This document shows, piece after piece, positions 22,610 to 35,290 of a stretch of 64,000 nt of DNA (within the stretch, counting starts at the first letter, position 1; the number at the start of each line of letters is the position of its first letter). Source of the stretch: Marasmius tenuissimus (taxonomy: Eukaryota > Basidiomycota > Agaricomycetes > Agaricales > Marasmiaceae); contig JAQOTA010000060.1 of NCBI GenBank assembly GCA_029532415.1, positions 3,162,001 to 3,226,000 on the forward strand, in the 5' to 3' direction. A program made the position numbers and the translations under genes. Below the pieces are notes generated by a model, which made no database searches, had not been told where the DNA came from, and saw only the letters and a list, made by a program, of their open reading frames with translations.

Positions 22610-24254
22610 GGCCTGAATGCGACTTGTAGCCGGTGTTCTTGCTCTTGGATGTCGGGAAAGCTACCGGGGAGGAGATACAAATGGACGGGCCTGGTTTGAG
22701 AATCCAGGAGGCAGCGGATTGGACGCGCCACAAGAGAACCAGTCACTTGGGCTTTGGCGACATCAAATGCCGCGAGGTCAGAAACTGTATGCAAGCCGAA
22801 AGGGATTAATACTTGAACGGAGTCATTTGTATCTTGAGGGTATTACAGGAACCACAAATGCGTGTCCCATTGATGAACGACATCCAAATCGATGCGATAC
22901 TAGGCTTGCAGTTCTGGCGTAGTTGAGCAGGATCCGTATGCTGGTTTCGGGGGTCAGGGTTTCGACGAGAAGGTATCTGGAGACGTGATATAGCTTCATT
23001 CCCCTATATACTACCACAAACTACAAAATTTCGCTGTGGTGGAAGAGTACAGAGATGAGCTGAGCATAGAATTTAAAATAGTTTGTATGTAATCTGGAAT
23101 ATTAGTTCGCCATTCCAATGACGTAATATCCTCGGATTTCGGAGGGGGTTGAGGTCTCTGACGCGTGCCTTTTTCCGGTAGGGACATAAGGCTTTCCGTT
23201 CTGACGATTGACCTAGCAAATCGATGGTTGGGGTTCCGCGCCAGGGCCTCTGAATGTCTCCTGGAAACTGCGAACGTGTTCCAAGCTCGTTGTTTCCCAG
23301 GCGGCGATGGGGATGAGTAACGCTTTGAATTGGAAGAGTAACGCTTTGAATTGAATACGTTATGTGTAGGCGGTGCTGTGGGAAGCCTTTAAGACGAAAC
23401 CAGTCCACTAGCCCAACCACAATCCTTACAACGTTAGTTTTCCTCATTGGTATCCTCGGTGTGATAGTGTCGTGAGCTGTACTCTAGCGTAGTGAATCTC
23501 ACACTGAGGTCGCAGAATTGCTTGTGGCGGAAGGGGGTATATTCGTAAAGCAAGTAGTCGCCACCACCTCTGAGCTAATGTCTCGGTCCCTCGAAGTTAC
23601 GAGCGCCCATTTATTAATATCCTTCACTATCACTACCACCGCGATCAAGTCACGATTGGTGAGTATGGAAAATTCTCCAAGCGCCAGACCTTTCACCAGT
23701 CCAGATGTTCTATTGTATATTATTGGGGGGCTCTAAGCTCAGACATCATCGGATCCCATTTACGCTATTCTCGTGCGCACCCTTTTGACCGGTCAATGTG
23801 TTTCGGGGTTTTGTGCAGTCGGCGAGAATCAGCTTCTGCCGTGCACAGTACCGGAAACTATCGAATTTTGGTCTCTCATCAACTCCGAGTGGGGCATGCC
23901 ACATTGCTGGCGTTCGGCGGAAGTAGTGTCGATGACACGGTTCAAATGTACCTCGTTTCTGCCACGACCCTATGGAACGGAACATGATATTTGGCAATCA
24001 CTTTTTCCTCGAAATAGTGGCTCGAGCACTCATTGTGTACACTTGTATGGATTGACCAATCACCCAAATGTTCTTACTATGGCAAATTTGAAAGCCGTTC
24101 CTACTGATCTGATTGCTTGTCACAAGGGAAAACCGTGAGTAATCGTTTTCGTGAGTTCTTGGTTGGATTCTTTTTCATCCACACAGGCCCTCCTTGTCTC
24201 GTGTTCGTTTCTCGCCCAGGTTCATCTTCATTCGATCTATCGCAAATTCCAAAG
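22610..24254. other. Upstream region of two divergent genes, no supported gene
   Basis: About 1.6 kb between the T5orf172 gene and a C2H2 gene. It has a small tandem repeat (AGTAACGCTTTGAATTG twice, about 23317-23353) and an open plus-strand frame at 23773-24138 ending at a donor-like gtgagt, without a recognised domain. Confidence 0.4.
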
Positions 24255-25139
24255 ATGCGTCGCTCGAATGCCCCCAAAAAGCCTGTTACTACACCACGCC
24301 AAGTGGGTCGTTTCCTTCCGCGACGCCCTCTTTATTGACATTATGCCCTAGTCGTCTCGCCACGCCGTTTGTCCTATTTGTTGCAAGAAGATCTCGCGGA
24401 AGAACGATCTCAAACGACATATCCAGACCCACAACAAAGACAAGACCTCTTAGTGAGTAGTCTCTCAAATCTTTCATTCCAGTCACATTGTCTCATTTGC
24501 CCCAGTCCTTTCTCGTGCCCTCAGCCAAATTGTGCATTCCGCAGTATTCAAGAGTCCAACCTAAAAACACATTTCAAAACTCAGTAAGTGGTTTCGACAT
24601 TCGCATGCTTGTTGGCCTACTCACTGCTCTATGCCAGTACTGGCCAGAAAGACTCAATCTGCCCGCATCCCAAATGCCTTTTCGCTACCGGCGATCCAGG
24701 ATCGTTGACAAGGCATCGAAAAAAAAGACACAACTATATCCCCCGCCCACGTAGAAAATGGTGTGAGGAGGTTGATGCATTCGTAGAAGATGAGTTCACC
24801 ATCGCATCTTCGTCGATCTCTCGTGGTTCTAGTGAAGGTCCGGTGGCCGCAACCGCCCCGTCCCCACTCGCGATCGTCATGCCGCAAACTCTCCCTTCTC
24901 TACCAACTCAACCAATGCACTCCCCCACATTCGTCGCCCATACCATATCGGAGGGACCCCTCACTCGCCACAACGCCACTTCGAGAGCCACCGTTAGGTC
25001 GAGCCGAGGATTTGTTGGGGATATCAGGCTCCCTAGCATTTCTACTTGGTTCTTCGAGGACGATCTCGTTGCTCCCTTGAAAGGACAGTCTCGTCACGTC
25101 CTGTTCTCAAGCACCGTGCCTTACTCAACCAGTAAATAA
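24255..25139 (+). CDS. C2H2 zinc-finger protein, three fingers
   Basis: Exons 24255-24302, 24352-24452, 24506-24583 and 24638-25139 give 242 residues. Finger 1 is CPICCKKISRKNDLKRHIQTH; finger 2 (C-x4-C-x12-H-x3-H) is encoded by a 78 nt exon, its last His codon split by the intron; finger 3 is CPHPKCLFATGDPGSLTRH with a basic tail HNYIPRPRRKW. The remaining 130 residues are Ser/Thr/Pro-rich, with IRLPSISTWF near the end, matching the LPSI(R)D tail of its relatives. Exon sizes and phases match the gene at 44375 exactly for the finger-2 exon. Probable nuclear transcription factor; target unknown. Confidence 0.85.
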
Positions 25140-25780
25140 GAGAGAATGCTGGGCGTCGAGCGCTATATATCCTTAGCCTCCAATCAGCCCCTAGCGCGAC
25201 CTCGCTAGTTATTTTATATCTAAACTGCAGGCAGCTCCCTTACATACCTTCGGGGATCCACCTCACCGCTGCTCTCGATTCAAAAGTAGGAAAACATATC
25301 ATAACGCTACAGTTCGAAGGTCCCTTGTGTAGTTATGTAGTCTTTTCATTTATTACTACGGTGTATGATGCTTCTATAAAGTACTATTATCGCTGAACTC
25401 TGCTCTACTGTATTGTCGCGTAGTACTACGGTTTCTTGATATGATACCTGGAAGGATGGAGTTGCACGACGCGCCGTAGACCCGACGGTCCGTGAATCAA
25501 TTGAAATCAATGGTGTGCTTTGACCGGCTGGACCACCCGGTGGCGATGCTGTGACATGTAGACGCATTCATTCCACCTCCCTTCACGTTTCGTTGACATC
25601 TCCTGCCATATAACTACTCCCTTTCTTCCTAACACCTTGCTCACATACATATATCGAAAAAATAAGATTTCCTTAACGCTTGGTTTTTTCATCCTTATCT
25701 CGGGATCTCCTACCTCCCGCAACGCATCAACGTTTTGAAACCAATGGTAGGTCTCCGCATGTGCAGTCTGGCTGGACTTC
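25140..25780. other. Intergenic, nothing recognised
   Basis: 640 bases between two plus-strand genes, AT-rich around 25210-25400. The 3' flank of the C2H2 gene and the promoter of the next gene should lie here. Confidence 0.4.
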
Positions 25781-28565
25781 ATGAGTTGTCAGGATCCAAA
25801 AGACGTCTATACTGTAGTTCACTTCAGCCGTGAATCGAGGTGTTTACTCGCACTGGACGCCCAAAACGAAAAACGATACAAATTGTTCACTTGGGCACAC
25901 GTTGATCTATCAGTACCCCCTCCCTACATTCGTCCGCAGAACACAATCTCCACAGAAAATCCCGATAGCATTTTTGGTGCTAAGAAGTTACATTGGTTCG
26001 ATCCAAACCGTCCCTATCTTCCCCTCATTCCTCGATACGAAATCGTTCTCAGACAGCATCCCGCTTTCAACGCTCTGGCTCACCAGTACGGTCGATTCCC
26101 TACGACCGAGGTATCCCTCGGGAGATATCGCCTTGACGAAAAGCTAGCTTCTTCATGGGATACCTTAGAAAGGTGGCTGAAAAACATGATAAAGCAGCTC
26201 ATCCTCCTAGGAGACCCACCTTCATCGTTGGTGCCCAAGACCTTCCAAACTTGGCCGTACCCCGCTAGGTCTCGGTATCTTACCTTCGAAGGCACACCCG
26301 CGAGCGTACAGCGTATGGCCGCTCGAACGAAGAACTCCTTTCTCCCTCTTATCGCGACCTGCTCTATGCTGTTATTCTGGTGTCAGCGGCGGTTTGAGAA
26401 GACCAACGAGGAAGGCATCGCATTCGAGTGGTTGAAGCTGTTAAAAACCGAGAACGACCCCAGTGAACAGACTCAGAGACAACACAGAACATGGATATCT
26501 GAGCTGTTGCATTCATTTGTGGGGGATCCTGATACGTTGAGAGTCGGCACAATCCTGGATGGGACAAAGGAAGACTGTGCAGATTGGCTGTCTCATCTTA
26601 AACATGTCAACATGCCCATTTATATCTACTGGGGATACCTTGACAAGCTATCTGGCTCGCCTTTGGCGTCTCCTGACGCTGATTACAGACATTGGGCTGT
26701 CCGATCTGACGAATCGTACAGACAACTCTACCGCCTGGCACCTCGTAACTCCGACATTGTCAACCTCAGCGAGAGAGTTGCCTCGGGGTTTTTCGCGCCC
26801 CCGAAACCATGTCAGATATCACTGGTATCGCCCGATACAGACACCGAAGTCATGGCCATTCCCCTACAATCTGGCTCAGGACAACAACCAGGCGAGAGGG
26901 TGGAAGCTTATTTCCTACGTCAAAGGGAATATCAGAAGGGGCTAATTTTGAACGAGAGCGTTTCACATAGGGAGCAGAGGTGGGAGCACGAGAGAGACAA
27001 CGAGCGAAAACCCCAGCCGGGCAAAAATGGGCCTAGAATCTGGTACTGGGAGATGGCGGAACACGAATTCCGGGTCCGAACACTCTTGACCCGTGCGGAA
27101 GGGAACGACTGCTGGTCCAAACACGGCTTCGACCAGAAGCGGTACAATTCCTTTCAGAATTGCTGGGATATCTGCAGTGATTGGGGTGGTTACGATGATG
27201 ATACCGACGACGACGACCATGGAGACGATCCAGAAGATATCGCGATGTCAGCCGCTGGATCCATTACAATCGAAGATTCTACAATAGTAACCCCCGAGGA
27301 AGTTCTTGATCGACTCATACTCACGGATGACGGTAAAGACGAAGTGAACATAGACCTCAAAGATAGCATTCGAGACATTGCGTGGCAGGTGTATGGATTC
27401 ACTGGGGAAGCGTTTAGTGTTCCCCAACCCCTCAACGTTCAGTGGAATATTACTCAAGAAGCTCTGGGGAACGGGCGGTGGTTAGGCAACGAGTTGAACG
27501 CGTCCTTCAAGGAAGATGAGCCGGACGAGCTCATCAAAGAGCAACTCCAAGGCTTTCTTCAGAACATTCTTAATCATCCTACCCCTCTTCCTTGGACCAT
27601 TCCATCCATCGTTCCCTCTCTTGATATTCACTCCCCTGGCGCCTACGTTCTTTCAAAGGAAGCATGGAAATTCGGCGTGTCTGCATGGAACCTCGAAGAT
27701 GGTAGATACTATCACCTACAGTGGCAGGACACATCTACATCTATCCTCGTCCAGGACCCCGTTACCATCCTCCGACTTGTGCGAACGAAATCGGGTACAG
27801 AATATACCGATGCAGCGGCCTTTCTCTATCGGGAAGGGGTGAAGTTCCACACCCTTGCGCAAGGACCTCTTATCAACCGAGATGTTGATTTTAGTGGCGG
27901 TACCGACGACAACGCGGGGAGGAAGACATTCAAAGGGCCTCGACTAGGATATATATCCGAAAGACACCCAGCTGACGCATACGACTTCTACACCTATGAA
28001 TCTGCACGGAATCGCTTTCTGAGGGGGGAGAAGGGTAGGGCGGCTGCTCTTGCTGGCGGACTTATGAGCAGGATCGCAAAGGAAGTCGTAACAGAGGAGG
28101 ACGTGGTTCATGGGCCCGAAGTACCGAACGTATTTTACAGGGGCAAATGTTTTTTCGAGGACAGTGGCATAGGATACTGGGATGACTATCTCACTGAAGA
28201 GGAGGTCGACCTGATCTGCGGCGTTTATTACTTTGCAACCGGTAAGTCATTCATACTCTATCATTGGTACTTCGTGCCGATGACATATAGACCATGCACG
28301 GGACTACGGGGATGAGAAGTTCCTCTCTTCCCATCGATCTTGGTTTCCCCGACCAGCTTCTTTCAACACTTCGAATCTTAATGTTGGGTTTTGGTCTAGA
28401 GACTGCGAAAAGTGGTATCAGAATCGTGTAAGGAATTCCAGAACCAATTGCGCAGCGCTCTTGGGCGGCACACGCTGGAGAAATGCGATGCGTTTCAATT
28501 CTGTCGTCCCAAAAATAGTGAAGGAAAACCGTGCCCTTGTTCATACATTTCTAGAAACTCGATGA
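25781..28565 (+). CDS. Large protein of an expanded agaric family, unknown function
   Basis: Exons 25781-28241 and 28291-28565 give 911 residues; ATG AGT TGT at 25781. Recognised by landmarks rather than a named domain: about residue 390 a charged segment with REYQKGLILNESVSHREQRWE and GKNGPRIWYWEM, then DQKRYNSFQNCWDICSDW, an Asp-rich acidic patch near residue 475, and a C-terminal exon with LNVGFWSRDCEKWYQNR and RWRNAMRFN. These occur together in many-copy proteins of Agaricomycetes, to my knowledge without assigned function. No signal peptide or membrane helix is evident. The family tends to sit in variable regions, which fits the neighbourhood here. Confidence 0.83.
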
Positions 28566-29113
28566 GAACATTATCGTCGCATCCTATGCCGGACTCTTTA
28601 TTCATTCTTGCTTGAAGCAATTTTGTCCCTACTCATCCAACGACGGCTATCTCCCACCACCCACGTATTTTAGACCTTTCTAATGCACGTTTCATTCGCT
28701 GTCAGGACTCATCACGTATTATCGAGATCAGGAATCAGGTACTTCAGAGTTATGGTAGCCCTCAGTAGCGGGCCGTGCCGCGTAAGGCGGCGACCAAGGT
28801 TATCATAACAAGGTCTAATATGGGCGTCTGATTGAATTTCTTCATGCAGGCCCTCTCCTGGCTTTCTTCCTCGGCCCCCCTGAGCGATGGTTCATTCTCG
28901 ATTCTTTATAAGAGATCCAGAAATTCATCACGGTCGGATCGAGGAACGCAGTGAAACTCAATTCATCCTAGTACAGTAGGTACCGGTGTCACCGCACGCC
29001 GTAGCGCTCAGCCTTCATGGACCCAACTCCCTGATTTTCGTTACTTTACGCCCCCAAATCTCGAGTACTAATATTTGTCCTTAATTGTGCACCTCCTTTA
29101 CTTGCCCTCCCTC
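28566..29113. other. Intergenic, nothing recognised
   Basis: About 550 bases between two plus-strand genes; no RNA gene or repeat was seen. Confidence 0.4.
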
Positions 29114-30038
29114 ATGCAGCTCCCACTTTCTCGTCTACCTGCTCACTCCGAGAGTCTAGATCTGTCACTTCAAGACCTCAGCTCTGATTCTGAATCGGAT
29201 CCATACAATCATTGGGTGATCATGAAGGACCTTGAACGAACAAATAACATGCTGGCACACCATCAGGCCCCCTTAATGTTGCGGATGGTACGCCCTTGTT
29301 CGTTGCTCTAGTCCCAAACAGACACCCACTAACGAACTTTTGAATTGATATTCATCAGGTGCCAACATTAGACTGCACGTCAAGTACAACGGAGATTATC
29401 GGTGTCTACTCATCGCTGCCAACGTAACCATCAACTCTAATTATCCCCTCCGAGAACCACAATTCCCAATCCCTAGTATTTTTAGCAGTCCCCATTGCAC
29501 GTTCTCCGTGATCGTCCTTCACGTCTTCATTCGTTGCGTCTGCGAGGTTATCCTCCCTCCTAAGAGTCCTTTTCGCGATCTTAGACTCCCTCCCCCGACG
29601 TCCTGGTCTACCATATTCCCAGCTTATTCAACTCTCGAAACTCACCGGGACGCGATCCTCAGCCTCGGGCACCAGTCGCGGTATCTCACTGAAGCATCCA
29701 ACCCCGGGATCACTTCTTTATTCGTCCTCCCGTTTCTGGAGATGCTCAAGGAACGAAAAGACGACCCGTTAGCTATTCTAGCAGTCCACATGCAGGTGTT
29801 GTCTCACGTTCAGGATACGGGCATACGGCATGACTCTTCTTGGGATTGGGTTTGGGACGGGAGAGTATGCACGGAGGAGATGGAAGATTTTCTTGAGAGC
29901 CAAGAGATAACGGAGTGGTTCGATAGTCAACCTAGGAGCGTAAGGGAGGAGTGTGAAAAGAGCGTCCAGGAGATGAAGCTTGTTACGAGGAAAGTGAGGA
30001 TGAGGAACGCGTTGGCACTCTCGCAGGGTTTCCGTTAA
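29114..30038 (+). CDS. Hypothetical protein, three exons
   Basis: Exons 29114-29287, 29359-29423 and 29477-30038 join in phase to 266 residues. The first exon is Ser/Leu-rich; the third encodes a helical, acidic C-terminal half containing HRDAILSLGHQSRYLTEA, SSWDWVWDGRVCTEEMEDF and QEITEWFDSQ. I do not recognise a family. The compact size and standard introns support a real gene. The middle exon is short and its borders are the least certain part. Confidence 0.55.
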
Positions 30039-30319
30039 TAAAGGATACATGAATCCCTACCGGTCAATTCAGTTGACATCGAGCGCTTCGATTGGGGTGT
30101 ACGCGCGATGATTGGGAATGGCAAAGTCAAAAAAATCCCCGGGTGAACAGTATTAGTTTCGCAGTCCGGATTTTCCGTCCAGATTCACATAAAATAAAAA
30201 CGAGTACCCCGTGAAACGAAAAGGCTATAAAAGAGGGAACCTAAGATACTTTAAATAACGCCAACTCGTACAAATATTGTTCGAACTGGAAGAGTGATGC
30301 AGCACGTGTCTATGAGGCA

Positions 30320-31806
30320 TCAGCCTTTTTTCGTACGACCACCAAAAGCTGGTGGAGATGAAGTTTCTGCAAGGCCTGGTATCGGATTCCGACGATCGCT
30401 GTATTGCGGTGGTAGATCTATCGGCGCGTCTCCCTCGTCGATATCCCGGTGTACGATAAACCTCCGGCTTGAGCTTGTACCTTGGCCTGACGAAGACGTG
30501 GGCCCATCGTCGTACTGCGATTGTGGTGGAGAAGTTGCCGATAACGATACGGAAGGTGTACTTGGGCCGAGGTGGTCGGGACGGAATGATGCAGTAGAAG
30601 CGTTGGCACCCGGAGCCACGAATACTGCGGGTCCAGGTCCTGCGGAATAAGGGACGGGGGCGTATGAGTTAGGAAGGTTGGTGTGCGATGTCTGGGCGTT
30701 GTGAGTGAAGTCGTCAGAGAGATCCAAAGCTCGAGGACGTTTCGATTTGGAACGCCTCCTCATGATGCACCAAACAATTCCAATCAGGATGCAGGCAATG
30801 ACGGCACCTCCGACGGCGATTCCAGCTATGGCCCCGACAGATAGTAGCTTCTGACCTCCCTTATCGTCTTGGTTGTTAGACGAACCGTCTCCCGTCCCAG
30901 TCCCGCCACCACCTGTAGATAGCAGGCAAGTACTGTCACTAGAGGGCGCGACGCGACGCATTATGTCGGTGCCGCCAATTCTGCCTTTAGAATCAATTAT
31001 TGAAAACACGACTTCAGTCTGTGCAGTAATATTCGCCTTCCAATTGAAGGACGTGGCATCGGAAGGCGAGAAAGGGAGCACAAAGGAATCATGACTATCC
31101 GGGATGTGCGCCTATCAGGAGAAGGATGTCAATTACTCACGTTGAACGAAAGTCACAATCGAGAAACCCACGAATATTGTCAGAGGTTTTACTGCCCCGT
31201 CGTATTGCGTGAAAGGAAAAGTCGTGCACTGAGTCAGGGAACCATCAGCGGAGAAGAAAAAATCAACAGCTTGATATCTTGATAAGTAAAAACATATACA
31301 CAGCACTGCAGGGAAAACTAACCGGGTTCAGTGGTGTTGCAGTTCTTCCCACTCGTACTATCCCCCACCGTCATTAATGACGATGTACCACCGCTCACTG
31401 GCCCCGTGGCATCCGACATCATGAAAAACGTCTGGTTTCCTCGAGCGACTTCAAGAGCATCGATACTGAATGTCCCTTTATTATCCTTGAAGTTCGAATC
31501 GGGAATCGACATGTTGATGTTCACTCGCCCAGGCTGAGAATGGCTATGTTAGTGCTCCACACCCGTTTAAAAAGTCCGAGAAACACGACGAACGACGACC
31601 ACTATGAGTCTAAACGGGGTTTGTCCGCCTGATGTTCCAACGTAACGTGAGTGGGACGCGTGTTTTTCGTGAAACGTTTTCTACTCACCAGTCCAAGTGA
31701 ACGATATGGGATCGCATTGTCCTGGTTGACCTTCTACTTTGAAGTCGAACGATCGCACGTATTGCAGGCAGCCAAAGAGCAGAAGGATGGAGAGGAAGCG
31801 AGTCAT
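30320..31806 (-). CDS. Secreted-type single-pass membrane protein
   Basis: Exons 31689-31806, 31603-31628, 31323-31533, 31172-31269 and 30320-31111 give 414 residues. Residues 1-20 (MTRFLSILLLFGCLQYV) form a signal peptide. The ectodomain begins GQCDPISFTWTGGQTPFRL and repeats this theme at QCTTFPFTQYDGAVKPLTI, each followed by a stretch ending in a GGT(S/D) and C motif; two tandem beta-rich units are likely. Then a Gly/Ser-rich stalk, a transmembrane helix at about 244-266 (AIAGIAVGGAVIACILIGIV), the stop-transfer RRRSKSKR, and a 140-residue disordered tail. A common layout in Agaricomycetes, sometimes compared with wall or stress sensors; its ligand is unknown. Confidence 0.83.
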
Positions 31807-34800
31807 GGTCGTTTAACAGTTAGTCCACAGTGGGGTGATTTACACCTCTAGACTTGAGAGAAAGAGAAAAGTCGACTTCCAGTGTCGAAAGTACCACCGT
31901 CAGGAAGCAGGCCCCAGTGAACGATGGAGGGATAAGTTAGAGATGGGTGGCACAGCTTCCAGTCGGACTGGAGTTAAGTACATACAATACGACTAAATCG
32001 CCCGACAGGGTGGGATGATCGAAACACCGTGATACGCGCACCGCCAAAACGCAATTCAGCCTTTTAAATAATAGCTCCAGACCTTTGCCATGTTGTTGCC
32101 GCCTCTGTTCCCGGTTGACGAGTGCATGTATATAGACGCTGGTTGTGGTTTGGCGGTGAAGTCGATGTTGGCACGCCACTGGGGGCTTTTTGTAATCTTC
32201 AGTGTCTGCGGCTGTCCCTAGATGAGTGAATAAACAACTTATGCGCCATTTTGCGGTGTAAATCACTAGATTTATCACATCAAATGGATTTGAGTCTCGG
32301 GACCCACGGCCCTTATACAACTAAGTATCGCAATACCGGATGGTGGCCGCTGGCGCCAGCTAAATCGACGGCGCATCAAACAATTCGGCAAGAATTCCAA
32401 CTGCACAGAACTTACATGGTTATACATTCAGTGGAATCTGCACCCGCACTCACCGCTATGCAAATACTTTTGATCTCTCCAGGCCGCGACGGCCTTTCAG
32501 CGGTGCTCGGACCTGTAGGCTGTCTGCTGGCACGGATCCCTGAAACACAGTTGCCAGTGTTTCTGTCGAGTCGAAGGAAAGTAGACGACTGGGGACCCTT
32601 TCTGAATATCGAGATTCGACGTTGTTGGTATGACGAAAGGTTCAACCGTGAGAAATAACGAGCACTTGCGATATCCCAAATAGACGCCGGCTCTTGTTCC
32701 CAAACATCACACTCCTCGATTTCTTCATCTTTCCCAAGAGAATAGGATCACAAATTCACTCACGAGCTCGAGCCTTAAAAAGAAGAACGAGTGTAAGTTC
32801 TCGGGATGGGTGTTGTGGTACATACTCAGACACTTGATTATTCTGTGAATGCACAAGCAAAGCGCTAGGTCCAAGCGAGCTCTAAAGATCTAAGATCTCA
32901 CCCATCTTTTTAGTACATTCTTCAAGGCAATGTATAAAGTCATGCCCCACACCAACCTAGAAAGGACTGACCCGTCTTCCCTCCTCAAATCGAGCACAAA
33001 ATTCTGGTCATGCCTGGCCTCGCTTCAACTCAACCTCGTGATATTCTGAAAACTATATCGAACTACGAGTGCACTGTGACTCGTACGAGACTGGAGTTCC
33101 AATCTTTGTTGGCGCTCTGGGGCTCTTCTTTGAGCCACAATCACCGTCAATCGTCGCACGCGGAATTGTCTGGGAAGTAGGATCGGATTCGAGGGTCTGA
33201 GGGGTAGGTTGTAAGGCTCTTTTGCAGGTTTGGAGTCTCCTGGCATGCTACAGTCGAGCTTTATATGGTACTCCCCAGCATGCTGTAACGTAAACTGCAC
33301 TTTATTGTCCGTCTCTGCTCCTGGTCGTCAACTCACGGTTTATTGTGGACTCACTTTACAATAGAAGTGCTCGAATCATTGCGTCTTCTTTGAATGGCTG
33401 GAACGGCGTATCTTCGCTCTGTCCAGGCACGCCTTAATTGTCTCAATGAGTACGTTCAACCTCAAGCCGTCGGGAATTACCTCCCTTATGGTAAGACCGT
33501 ATGGCTCCGAGCTGAGTCGTTTGTCAAAGTCAAGTCCGGCGTATGCAGCGACTCAAGCACTCAAGCTCAAGACTAGGGTTGTTCCACAGCCCATTCCGCT
33601 CACGCAAAAATAGGTGCTATTTGAGATCATGCGACCATAGAACTCGTATGGATCATATGTACAAAATCGATATCATCAGAGCGTCCCTCGAACGACACCA
33701 GCCGGATAGTGGACTTCGTGACTCGTCGACTCGCTTGTTGTGATTATTTCAGGGTCCTTTGACTTGCCCAGTGTACTATTAATACAAAACGCGTCGACCC
33801 TTATTTGTCCACACTACAGTACTGCCTTTTGCATAATTCCGTGAAAATGGGAAAAAAGTTTTTGCCTTACGTGACCCGGTCCGGTACTTCCAGCCGCAGC
33901 GGCAGGCGGGATTTTCCGAGAGGAACTGGAGGGTACTTAGTGGCGTGAGCAACGCAGGGCGTATTGGCCACGGGCTATGAAGTCCTATGCTGAATAGGAT
34001 GATTAGCAACAATAATCTTGAGACTTGTAAACATTTCCGGAGTCATTGTAGTAGATAATCATGTGGGGTGCCCATTTGTGCTTCCCAGTTATGTTGCAGC
34101 TTATTGATACATCACACTCCGCGACTGTTTTCCCTAGCTGGTGATAGAAATTGACCGCAACCGCAGGGTTTGAGGCAATAAAGCAATAGTGTTATTCATA
34201 CTTCAGGAATCAGTCACTGAATGAGTTCTGTAAGTTGTGTTCATCCGGACGGTTACGGTAGTAGTGGTCGCCTTCAAAGCCCCAGGTGGCCATGAGGCTA
34301 TAAAGCTCATCAAATACTTCAACATCCTGTACCGATGACATTGAAGGAGAAGTCGTGTTGGGCGTGTCGACGTGCTAGCTACCCACTCACTGGACTGATC
34401 ATGACTGCGGGGCTTCAAAATGTCTCTGCCGCTGCGGCTGGAAGTACCGGACCGGGTCACGTAAGGCAAAAAACTTTTTTCCCATTTTCACGGAATTATG
34501 CAAAAGGCAGTAAGTACTTATCCGGGAGGAGTTGGGGAGGTTTGAGTCAAAGCATGCTGCCGGCAATCCCCGAATTGGGACTGATACGCGCGTCAATCTT
34601 GTTTTGATCGGTTCTTCACCTCTTACCTCCATGGCAGCGTGGAACAGCTCATTGTTCTCGCTCTATTGCTGCTCGAATGCGGTTAATATTGACTCGTCGT
34701 GATAGGAATATCTATTGTTAGGCTGCAATGAGGCAAGAAACAAATCCTTATTGTCTTATTGTTCTACACATTGACAGATTCGCTAATCTTCCCATCTCTC

Positions 34801-35290
34801 ACCGGATAGGGACGCGCTTATTGTGATATAGACGGCCCCGGAACGCTCTTAATACTGCACTCGGGATGTAAATCGTACTGGCTGGTTCCTTCTCTTCCTC
34901 TCGTTCGCTCTAGCTAAAGACGGCGACTCTCGATATCTTCGGTTCTGGGCTGAGCAAACTATTGTATGAACAGTGCTGAGCCGCCGCAACACATCACTAT
35001 CCCTACGCGTTCTGAGCGGAACATATCTGTTAGCAGAACAGAGGTGCGAGATCTCAACCTCTGTCTATCATCACTATCTTCTCATATAGTGTCTCCTAGC
35101 CACGAACTACATTAAATACTCGACTAAAAGACCTCCCGAAGGCAGGCCCAGGGACCACTCGTCCTCCTCTTCCGAAAACTCTTTCTGCAAGACTACTACG
35201 AGAGACAGAACTTCATAATCAGGTTTGTCTTTCCTTATACATTCGCCTTTCCGACTAACTCACGCGCACGGATCACAGCACCTATCCCCC
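31807..35290. other. Long intergenic stretch with a MITE-like element
   Basis: About 3.5 kb without a convincing gene. One plus-strand frame (ATG 32284 to 32658, 124 codons) is open but unrecognised. The TA-flanked inverted-repeat element at 33821-34510 is listed separately. The last 300 bases probably contain the 5' leader of the gene at 35291, perhaps with an intron (donor-like gtttgt near 35222, acceptor CACAG near 35280). Confidence 0.45.
33821..34510. mobile_element. MITE candidate with long terminal inverted repeats
   Basis: The sequence CTGCCTTTTGCATAATTCCG begins at 33821 and its complement ends at 34510. The arms (33821-33905 and 34426-34510) match over about 85 bases with a one-base length difference in a T run. 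Each end is bordered by TA (left 33819-33820, right 34511-34512), fitting a TA target-site duplication as made by Tc1/mariner-type transposases. The 520 bp interior has no transposase-sized frame. A non-autonomous element is the simplest reading; a chance inverted duplication is the alternative. Confidence 0.6.

Noticed and set aside
23073..23447. 124-codon minus-strand frame with an internal tandem repeat
   Set aside because: The repeat is a simple DNA duplication (AGTAACGCTTTGAATTG twice) and the translation resembles no protein.
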